A DNA stretch of 64,000 nt, taken from Caulobacteraceae bacterium. Its GTDB lineage: Bacteria; Pseudomonadota; Alphaproteobacteria; Caulobacterales; Caulobacteraceae. Position numbers and translations under genes: made by a program. Shown one piece after another: positions 57,663 to 64,000 of the stretch (its first letter is position 1; the number at the start of each line of letters is the position of its first letter). The notes beneath the pieces were generated by a model, which was not told where the DNA came from, searched no databases, and worked only from the letters and a program-made list of their open reading frames with translations. The stretch lies in assembly GCA_947475875.1 (NCBI GenBank), contig CANJME010000005.1, positions 62,001 to 126,000 of the forward strand, in the 5' to 3' direction.

Positions 57663-59816
57663 CTAGTGCGCCGCCAGGATCGCCAGCAGCAGCAGGGCCA
57701 CGATGTTGGTGATCTTGATCATCGGGTTCACGGCCGGGCCCGAGGTGTCCTTGTAGGGATCGCCAACGGTGTCGCCGGTCACGGCGGCCTTGTGGGCTTC
57801 TGAGCCCTTGCCGTGCAGAACGCCGTCACTGTCGGTGAAGCCTTCTTCGATCACCTTCTTGGCGTTGTCCCAGGCGCCGCCGCCCGAGGTCATCGAGATG
57901 GCGACGAAAAGGCCGGTGACGATCACGCCCATCAGCATGGCGCCGACGGCCGCGAAAGCTTCGGCCTTGGTAGCGATGGCGTTGATCAGGAAGAACAGCA
58001 CCACGGGGCTCGCGACCGGCAGCAGCGACGGGACAATCATTTCCTTGATCGCGGCCTTGGTCAGGATGTCGACGGCGCGGCCGTACTCGGGCTTCACCTC
58101 GCCGGTCATGATGCCGGGGTTCTCGCGGAACTGACGGCGAACCTCGACCACTACCGACTGGGCGGCGCGGCCGACCGCGGTCATGGACATGCCGCCGAAC
58201 AGGAAGGGCAACAGGCCCCCGAACAGCAAGCCAACGACGACATAGGGGCTGGAGAGGTCGAAGGTCACCACGCCCAGACCGTCGAAGAACGAGCCGGGTT
58301 GTGCTTCACCAGAGAAGAACTTCAGATCCTCGGTGTAGGCGGCGAACAGCACCAGGGCTCCGAGGCCGGCCGAGCCAATCGCATAGCCCTTGGTGACGGC
58401 CTTGGTGGTGTTGCCAACCGCGTCGAGCGCATCGGTGGTGACGCGCACTTCCTTGGGCAGGCCCGCCATTTCGGCGATGCCGCCGGCGTTGTCGGTAACC
58501 GGGCCGAAGGCGTCGAGCGCGACGATAAAGCCCGCCAGGCTCAGCATTGCGGTGGTGGCGATGGCGGTGCCGAACAGGCCCGCGAAGTTATAGGTGACGA
58601 TGATGCCGATGATGATCACCAGCGCCGGCAGGGCCGTGGATTCCAGCGACATGGCCAGACCCTGGATGACGTTGGTGCCGTGGCCGGAGACCGAAGACTG
58701 GGCGATCGAGCGCACGGGGCGGAACCCGGTGCCGGTGTAGTATTCGGTGATCATCACGATGGCGGCGGTGACGGCGAGGCCGACGAGACCGCAGTAGAAC
58801 AGGCTCATGGCATCGAACGCCTTGGAGGCGCCGCCCGTGATCACGGTGACGCCCTCAGCAGGCACCAGGGCCTTGATGACGAAGAAGAGGGCGATCGCCG
58901 ACAGAACGCCGGTGACGATCAGACCCTTGTAGAGCGCGCCCATGATGTTGTTGGTCTTGCCCAGTCGGACAAAGAAGGTGCCGATGATCGAGGTGACGAT
59001 GCAAACGCCGCAGATAGCCAGCGGCAGCAGCATCATGTTGTTCACCGCGGTGGATTCGCGGAAGAAAATGGCGGCCAGAACCATGGTGGCGACCGTAGTC
59101 ACCGCATAGGTTTCGAACAGGTCCGCGGCCATCCCGGCGCAGTCGCCGACGTTGTCGCCCACGTTGTCGGCGATGGTGGCCGCGTTGCGGGGGTCGTCCT
59201 CCGGGATACCGGCTTCAACCTTGCCCACCATGTCGCCGCCGACGTCAGCGCCCTTGGTGAAGATGCCGCCGCCGAGGCGCGCGAAGATCGAGATCAGCGA
59301 AGCGCCGAAGCCAAGGCAGACCAGCGAATCGACCACGATCCGGTCGGTGTTGCCGTAACCCATCACGCCGGTCAGCAGGCCGTAGTAGCCCGCCACGCCG
59401 ATCAGGGCGAAGCCGGCGACCAGCAGGCCGGTGATGGCGCCGGAGGTGAAGGCGATGTTCAGGCCCTTGGCCAGGCTCTCGGACGAGGCCTGGGCGGTCC
59501 GCACATTGGCGCGCACCGAAATCAGCATGCCGGCAAAGCCCGCAGCGCCCGACAGAACCGCGCCGATCACAAAGCCCAGCGGCGATTGCCAGTTCCCGAA
59601 CAGCAGGCCAAGCGCGATGGTGACCACCACGCCGACGATGCCGATGGTCATGTACTGGCGGCGTAGATAGGCCTGCGCGCCTTCCTGAATGGCGGCGGCG
59701 ATTTCCTGCATCCGCTCGTTGCCGGCCGACTTCTTCAGCAAGGCCGCGGTTTGTACGATGCCGTAAAGCACGGCCAGGAAGCCCGCGACGATGACGAGCA
59801 ATAAGGTAGTGTCCAT
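57663..59816 (-). CDS. hppA: Membrane-bound proton-translocating pyrophosphatase, K+-insensitive
   Basis: 717 residues with about 16 membrane helices. Pyrophosphate-binding motifs are [20 protein letters not shown] and [19 protein letters not shown] near the middle-N-terminal part, and [16 protein letters not shown]. The [10 protein letters not shown] sequence has Lys and Thr where K+-dependent enzymes have Ala residues, marking a K+-insensitive H+ pump. It uses PPi to energise the membrane. Confidence 0.96.
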   Translation of the reverse strand: MDTTLLLVIVAGFLAVLYGIVQTAALLKKSAGNERMQEIAAAIQEGAQAYLRRQYMTIGIVGVVVTIALGLLFGNWQSPLGFVIGAVLSGAAGFAGMLISVRANVRTAQASSESLAKGLNIAFTSGAITGLLVAGFALIGVAGYYGLLTGVMGYGNTDRIVVDSLVCLGFGASLISIFARLGGGIFTKGADVGGDMVGKVEAGIPEDDPRNAATIADNVGDNVGDCAGMAADLFETYAVTTVATMVLAAIFFRESTAVNNMMLLPLAICGVCIVTSIIGTFFVRLGKTNNIMGALYKGLIVTGVLSAIALFFVIKALVPAEGVTVITGGASKAFDAMSLFYCGLVGLAVTAAIVMITEYYTGTGFRPVRSIAQSSVSGHGTNVIQGLAMSLESTALPALVIIIGIIVTYNFAGLFGTAIATTAMLSLAGFIVALDAFGPVTDNAGGIAEMAGLPKEVRVTTDALDAVGNTTKAVTKGYAIGSAGLGALVLFAAYTEDLKFFSGEAQPGSFFDGLGVVTFDLSSPYVVVGLLFGGLLPFLFGGMSMTAVGRAAQSVVVEVRRQFRENPGIMTGEVKPEYGRAVDILTKAAIKEMIVPSLLPVASPVVLFFLINAIATKAEAFAAVGAMLMGVIVTGLFVAISMTSGGGAWDNAKKVIEEGFTDSDGVLHGKGSEAHKAAVTGDTVGDPYKDTSGPAVNPMIKITNIVALLLLAILAAH

Positions 59817-60014
59817 GGCGAAAGCGCCCCTTGTCTTTTTACGTGCGGAAGGCCGACTTGCGTAGCCCGGCCGGGCCCGAATGAGCCCTTCTTCCCCCCG
59901 GGCGCACGACGCCCCCGGCCCAAATGTGGGCGATAACTGCCAAAAGTGGGGGTTCAGCGCAACCGGCGAAAACAGCCAAGCTGGATTAGTTTGCCGCCGG
60001 ACGCTCTCCGGGCC

Positions 60015-60446
60015 CTACCCGCCGGCCGCAACTCGCGTTGATTTCGGCACTTGCTGGATGATCCGAACGCCGGTCACCGCGCCCGCCCCGGCGATGGCGC
60101 GAGCCTCGGCCAGGTAAGCAGCGCAAAGCCTGGCCTCATCGACGGTTACGAAATCCGCCGGCGGATTGAACGGCGCGCGATGACCAAGCCGCACCAGGGC
60201 GTCGCGGAAGAACGGCTCCTTGGTGCGTAACAGGTCGGTGTTGGCGCTCGCCGACAAATCCACCCGCATGGTGACGAAGACATAGTTCACCACCCGTCCG
60301 TTGCTGATCACCGGCAGAGCGACCGGGTCGATATTGACATAAGGAATGATCTTGACCGCCGGCTCTTCGGTCTTCGCCTTGGGCGCGGCCCCCGCCATGG
60401 GCGCGGCCAGAAGCGACAGAATCACAGCGGCGATCAGCGTTCTCAT
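60015..60446 (-). CDS. Conserved hypothetical periplasmic protein
   Basis: 143 residues. A signal peptide (about 1-20, ending AGA) precedes a soluble domain with VNYVFVTMRVDLSASAN and FFRDALVRLGHR segments. The pattern of two strands followed by a helix recalls FliL-type domains only loosely, so I give no name. It stands between hppA and thiL, 25 bp after the thiL stop, and may be at the end of the rib-nus-thi operon. Confidence 0.68.
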   Translation of the reverse strand: MRTLIAAVILSLLAAPMAGAAPKAKTEEPAVKIIPYVNIDPVALPVISNGRVVNYVFVTMRVDLSASANTDLLRTKEPFFRDALVRLGHRAPFNPPADFVTVDEARLCAAYLAEARAIAGAGAVTGVRIIQQVPKSTRVAAGG

Positions 60447-60471
60447 GGCGCCAGTCTAGGCGCCCGACCGT

Positions 60472-61419
60472 TTAGGCTTCGTTGCCGTGACGATAGCCGG
60501 CGCGATCAATCTTCAGGGGCTGGCCATTGAGACGGACGGTGACGCCGGCGCCCTCGCCCACCCGACCAATCCTTTGAAACCCGGGCAAAACCTTTGGCGC
60601 CGTCACCACGATCTCATAGTCATCGCCGCCGGTGGCCAACGCCGTCAGAGCGGCAGCCCGGTCAGGCTGCGCGGCCAGCCAGAGCCGGGCGTCTTCAGAG
60701 ACCGGCAAGTCCTCAAGATCGAACTCCAGCCCCGCCCCGCTGGCCGCTGCGATATGACCGGTGTCGGCGATCAGGCCGTCCGAGACGTCGGCGCTCGCGG
60801 TGGCCCCCGCCAGACCGAGATCCAGCCTCGGAATCGGCAGGCGATAGCGATCCGCCAGCCGCACCCGACTTTCTGATGGCAGTCCCGCAAGCCCACCACG
60901 GGCCGCCTCCAAGCTCAGCCAGCCATCGCCGATGGGGCCGGAGACCTGCAGAAGGTCCCCTACCCTCGCGCCGGACCGCCGCACCATGGCGCCCGTCTTC
61001 ACCCAGCCCAGCATCGTCGCCGAAAACACCATCGGTCCGTCGGTCGTCACTGTGTCGCCGCCGAACAGGTTCAGGCCGAACGCCTTCTGGTCTACCGCCA
61101 GACCTTCAGCGAACCGGGCACGGTCATCCCATCCGCGCGACGCCGGCCAGGCGCAGGCCAGCAGATAGCCGTAGGGTTCGGCGCCCTTTGCAGCGAGGTC
61201 CGACAGGTTCACGCGCAACAGCTTGCGCGACACCAGGTCGAGCGGATCGCCGGGCAGAAAATGGACACCCTCGACAATGGCATCCTTGGTGATCACGAGG
61301 TCGTATCCGGGGCGACCGGGGATCAGCGCCGCATCGTCCATCAGACCCAGGGATTCAGAGGCGCCCTTCGCCAGCGGGCGAAGCAGGCGGGCGATGACCT
61401 CGAATTCGTCAGGCGCCAT
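60472..61419 (-). CDS. thiL: Thiamine-monophosphate kinase
   Basis: 315 residues from ATG 61419 ([17 protein letters not shown]). The PurM-like fold has [27 protein letters not shown] (split), [12 protein letters not shown], and [14 protein letters not shown], all ThiL hallmarks. It phosphorylates thiamine monophosphate to thiamine pyrophosphate. The start lies inside the nusB end (11-bp overlap), as in many ribH-nusB-thiL operons. Confidence 0.95.
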   Translation of the reverse strand: MAPDEFEVIARLLRPLAKGASESLGLMDDAALIPGRPGYDLVITKDAIVEGVHFLPGDPLDLVSRKLLRVNLSDLAAKGAEPYGYLLACAWPASRGWDDRARFAEGLAVDQKAFGLNLFGGDTVTTDGPMVFSATMLGWVKTGAMVRRSGARVGDLLQVSGPIGDGWLSLEAARGGLAGLPSESRVRLADRYRLPIPRLDLGLAGATASADVSDGLIADTGHIAAASGAGLEFDLEDLPVSEDARLWLAAQPDRAAALTALATGGDDYEIVVTAPKVLPGFQRIGRVGEGAGVTVRLNGQPLKIDRAGYRHGNEA

Positions 61420-61885
61420 CGCTCTTTGGGCCATCGCGGGCGATCGCATCGAGCGCGGCATTGACGAACCCGGGTTCGGGGCCGTCGAAGAACGACTTGG
61501 CGATCTCCACATACTCATCAATGACGATCTCGGGCGGATTGCCGGCCGAGATCAGCTCATAGCCCGCCGCCCGAAAAATAGCCCGCAAGGTGGCGTCGAT
61601 CCGCTCCAACTTCCAGCCGTCGGCCAAGTGGCCGGCGATGGCCCGGTCGATCTCGACCTGCCGTTCGACAGCGCCGCGCACCGTCTCAGCAAAGAAGGCC
61701 TCGTCGGCCTCGGCCAGATTGCTGCCTTCCGAAAGCTCCCGGTTAAACCGGTGGTCCTCGAACTCGCGGATCACCGCCTCGACGCCCGCCCCGCCGGTTT
61801 CCATCTGATAGAGCGCCTGCACGGCGGCCAGCCGCGCCACCGAGCGGGCCTGATGGCCGGATTTCGTCCGCTTAGCCGCGCTCAC
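61409..61885 (-). CDS. nusB: Transcription antitermination protein NusB
   Basis: 158 residues from GTG 61885. The helical NusB fold shows [16 protein letters not shown] at the N-terminus, [19 protein letters not shown] and [30 protein letters not shown] (C-terminal helix pair). It binds boxA RNA with NusE/S10 in rRNA antitermination. It overlaps ribH by four bases (GTGA). Confidence 0.96.
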   Translation of the reverse strand: MSAAKRTKSGHQARSVARLAAVQALYQMETGGAGVEAVIREFEDHRFNRELSEGSNLAEADEAFFAETVRGAVERQVEIDRAIAGHLADGWKLERIDATLRAIFRAAGYELISAGNPPEIVIDEYVEIAKSFFDGPEPGFVNAALDAIARDGPKSDGA

Positions 61886-62346
61886 CGCGACTGTCCCAAA
61901 AGCCGGCCCTTCAGGTCGATCATGGTCAAACAGGCCCGCGCCGCGAAGCCGCCCTTGTCCCCTTCGGAAACCCGCGCCCTGGCCCAGGCCTGTTCATCAT
62001 CCTCGACGGTGAGGATGCCGTTGCCGATGCAAAGCCGCTTGCCCACCGTCAAATCCATGATCCCGCGCGCCGATTCATTGGCCACAATGTCGAAGTGATG
62101 GGTCTCGCCGCGAATGACCACGCCCAGCGCCACATAGCCGTCATAGGCCACGCCCACCGGGCCGTGACCGCCCTCCTCGGCGATGGCGATAACCGCGGGG
62201 ATTTCCAGCGCGCCGGGCACGGTCGCCACGTCGTAGGTCCCGCCGAACGCGGTGATCGCGTCGGCGGCGCCCTTCAATAGCTCGTCCGACAGGTCCTCGT
62301 AGAACCGGCCTTCGACGATCAGGATACGGATGGGTGTCTCGCTCAT
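61882..62346 (-). CDS. ribH: 6,7-dimethyl-8-ribityllumazine synthase
   Basis: 154 residues. Family motifs are [33 protein letters not shown] and [17 protein letters not shown], with catalytic His in RGETHHFD. It makes lumazine, the riboflavin precursor. A 38-kDa-like ribBA lies upstream on the same strand, separated by one gene of opposite orientation. Confidence 0.96.
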   Translation of the reverse strand: MSETPIRILIVEGRFYEDLSDELLKGAADAITAFGGTYDVATVPGALEIPAVIAIAEEGGHGPVGVAYDGYVALGVVIRGETHHFDIVANESARGIMDLTVGKRLCIGNGILTVEDDEQAWARARVSEGDKGGFAARACLTMIDLKGRLLGQSR

Positions 62347-62466
62347 GCCGCGTCCTTAGCACCAAGCCCCCTGCCCCGGCCAAGGGAAAGCGCGGCGGCG
62401 TCGAACCTTGACTTCGCCGGCCAGCGGATCATTTCTGTCGAATACCGATCAGCAAGGGAGATGGTC

Positions 62467-62901
62467 ATGCGCATCGCCGCGATTACCGCCACCGTCGTCA
62501 TTCTGGCCGCTGGCGCCGTTTACGCCCAACCGCCGGCCACGCCCGCGCCGGCCGCGCCCGCCGCGAGCCCCGCGGCTCCGGCCTCGCCCGCTGCGGCGGC
62601 GCTCGCAACCGCCAAGCCGGTCACGACCGCGCCGGTCGATTCCACCCTCGGCCAGATCATCGCCAAGGGCATGACCATGAACCTGGCCGACATGGAATTT
62701 ATCTTCAGCTTCAAGCCGGCCGACGGAACCTTCGAGACCGCCGCCTTCGCCGGCAAGTATTGGGTCGAGGCCTCAAAGCTGTGCTTGGACATTCCGGACG
62801 TCGGCTACAACGCCTGCTCGGACTACCCGGCGGGCAAGAAATCCGGCGACAAGTTCGGCATCGAAACCGCCAATGGCGCGGCGGACGTGAAGATCAACTA
62901 G
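62467..62901 (+). CDS. Hypothetical secreted protein with Ala/Pro-rich linker
   Basis: 144 residues from ATG 62467, with AGGGAG seven bases upstream. A signal peptide (about 1-20, ending VYAQ) is followed by an Ala/Pro low-complexity run (about 22-55) and a C-terminal domain with two Cys (KLCLDIP and YNACSDYP) that could form a disulfide. No family is recognised. It is inserted on the plus strand between ribBA and ribH. Confidence 0.65.
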   Translation: MRIAAITATVVILAAGAVYAQPPATPAPAAPAASPAAPASPAAAALATAKPVTTAPVDSTLGQIIAKGMTMNLADMEFIFSFKPADGTFETAAFAGKYWVEASKLCLDIPDVGYNACSDYPAGKKSGDKFGIETANGAADVKIN

Positions 62902-62955
62902 AGCGAGCCCACGCAAAAGTGGCCGCCGGTTTTGCGGCCCGTGCGCGCGATCAGG

Positions 62956-64000
62956 TCAAATGCTCAGCGGCTTCCGATCGACGATCCTTAGGCCGTAGCC
63001 TTCCGCCGCGGCCAGCCGCACCGGGCTGTTGCTCAACAGGACGATGTCCCGCACCCCCAGATCAAGCAGGATCTGGGCGCCGACGCCATAGTCGCGCAGC
63101 GCGCCGGCCGCCGCATCGTGCGCGCCGCCGCCATAGCGCTCCGAAAGCCAGGTCGGCGACGGATCGCGGATAAACACCGCCACGCCCGCCCCGTCATGCG
63201 CCGAAATCGCCTTCAGGGCCAGGGGCACATAGTCGCCGCGCCCGCCCGCCTGGCCCAGCATGTCGGCGGCGAAGTCGACACGGTGCATGCGCACCACGGT
63301 CGGTTCTTTCGGATCGACCTTTCCCTTGACGAGAGCAACGTGCTCGGTCCGGTCGATGGTGTTGCGGAAGATCAGCATGCGGAAGGCGCCGTGCACCGTC
63401 TCCAGCGGGGTTTCCAGCACCCGCTCCACCTGGCGCTCGGTGCGGCGGCGATAGGCGATCAAATCGGCGATGGTGCCGATCTTCATGCCGTGCAGCTGGG
63501 CAAAGGCGACCAGTTCCGGCAGCCGGGCCATGGTGCCGTCGTCGTTCATGATCTCGCAGATCACGCCCGCAGGCTGCAGCCCGGCCAGGCGCGAGATATC
63601 AACCGCGGCCTCGGTGTGCCCGGCGCGGACCAGCACCCCGCCGTCCTTGGCGACCAGCGGGAATACGTGACCCGGCGAGACGATATCGCGCGCGTCCTTG
63701 GCCTGATCGACGGCCACGGCGATGGTGTGGGCCCGGTCGTGGGCGGAAATCCCCGTCGTCACCCCTTCGCGCGCCTCGATCGACACCGTGAAGGCCGTGC
63801 CGTGGCCCGACTGGTTCTCGACTGTCATCGGCGGCAGACGCAGCTGGCGGGCCCGCTCGGCGGTGATCGAAAGGCATATCAGGCCCCGCGCATATTTGGC
63901 CATGAAGTTGATCTGGTCGGGGGTGGCGAACTGGGCCGGAATGATGATGTCGCCCTCGTTCTCCCGGTCCTCGGCATCGACCAGGATGTAAGGTCGCCCA
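62956..64000 (-). CDS. ribB: 3,4-dihydroxy-2-butanone-4-phosphate synthase with degenerate GTP cyclohydrolase II domain (5' end outside window)
   Basis: The frame is open to the window edge, covering 348 codons; the first few residues of RibB are missing. RibB motifs: DAEDRENEGDIII near the edge, GHGTAFTVSIEA, and SPGHVFPLVAK. The C-terminal half resembles RibA in TEHVALVKG and in the final RIVDRKPLSI-like end, but where RibA needs the zinc Cys cluster (CLTGD...CDC) it reads MHRVDFAADMLGQAGGRG with no Cys. So GTP cyclohydrolase II activity is probably absent, as in other alphaproteobacterial RibBA-like proteins. Confidence 0.93.
   Translation of the reverse strand, partial: GRPYILVDAEDRENEGDIIIPAQFATPDQINFMAKYARGLICLSITAERARQLRLPPMTVENQSGHGTAFTVSIEAREGVTTGISAHDRAHTIAVAVDQAKDARDIVSPGHVFPLVAKDGGVLVRAGHTEAAVDISRLAGLQPAGVICEIMNDDGTMARLPELVAFAQLHGMKIGTIADLIAYRRRTERQVERVLETPLETVHGAFRMLIFRNTIDRTEHVALVKGKVDPKEPTVVRMHRVDFAADMLGQAGGRGDYVPLALKAISAHDGAGVAVFIRDPSPTWLSERYGGGAHDAAAGALRDYGVGAQILLDLGVRDIVLLSNSPVRLAAAEGYGLRIVDRKPLSI

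Noticed and set aside
57813..59666. 617-codon open frame on the plus strand opposite hppA, rich in His, Asp and Gly
   Set aside because: It is the antisense shadow of a highly conserved GC-rich membrane protein gene; composition is biased and no domain is recognisable.
60447..61419. Possible TPP riboswitch or other leader near thiL
   Set aside because: thiL starts within nusB, leaving no leader; I saw no TPP aptamer core in the gaps.

Overview
This is a gene-dense, high-GC window from an alphaproteobacterium, most likely Caulobacterales (Caulobacter/Phenylobacterium-like). The evidence is the gene content (DUF2842 beside ctaA, SufT-containing suf operon, PlsX-FabH-IhfA-MerR cluster, a ubiquinol-cytochrome c chaperone, RibBA with a degenerate RibA half), an alphaproteobacterial LexA box (GTTC-N7-GTTC), and a 29-codon SidA-like gene directly in front of dnaE. 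Nearly everything is chromosomal housekeeping. I see no prophage, insertion sequence or CRISPR array, and no gene-free stretch over 300 bases (the longest is 15807-16088).

Layout. 1-5.1 kb: a cut-off DODA-type dioxygenase, a pentapeptide-repeat protein, then on the minus strand aspS, an amidase and an SRAP (YedK/HMCES-type) protein. 5.1-8.75 kb: dnaE, preceded by the SidA-like small gene and a perfect LexA box, so sidA, dnaE and SRAP lie in a row on one strand. 8.8-12.1 kb: a hybrid histidine kinase with a near-perfect tandem PAS duplication and a single-domain response regulator. 12.2-22 kb: PNPOx-like protein, DUF3606, a secreted LPMO-like protein, lolCD, PPK2, an MFS transporter, mazG, a lipoprotein, folK, a NYN protein, a family-5-like uracil-DNA glycosylase and a 58-residue DUF1508 protein. 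22-37.8 kb: smpB-dapA, a lytic transglycosylase, a TetR regulator, two RNA methyltransferases, a carboxylesterase, hrpB, a DUF6492 protein, an amino-acid permease, an MBL hydrolase and an OmpR/EnvZ-type pair.

37.9-44.7 kb is a tight eight-gene iron-sulfur operon (iscR, NifS-like desulfurase, sufB, C, D, S, T, A; every junction abuts or overlaps). 44.8-52.9 kb: alpha/beta hydrolase, anmK, tyrS, an exported msrB, argC, rplM-rpsI, a GIY-YIG gene bracketed by long inverted repeats, ctaA and DUF2842. 52.9-64 kb: tRNA-Pro(GGG), merR, ihfA, fabH, plsX, DUF177, cytochrome chaperone, bamE, the proton pyrophosphatase hppA, thiL-nusB-ribH, and the start-truncated ribBA.

Two families of palindromic intergenic repeats stand out. 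A composite element of about 125 bp occurs three times (22071, 37781, 45507). A short CCTCGG-type hairpin occurs three times (45450, 50871, 51369), and two of those copies form the inverted repeats around the GIY-YIG gene. The most interesting observations are the SOS-linked sidA-dnaE-SRAP cluster, the repeat-bracketed GIY-YIG cassette, and the three-copy composite repeat.
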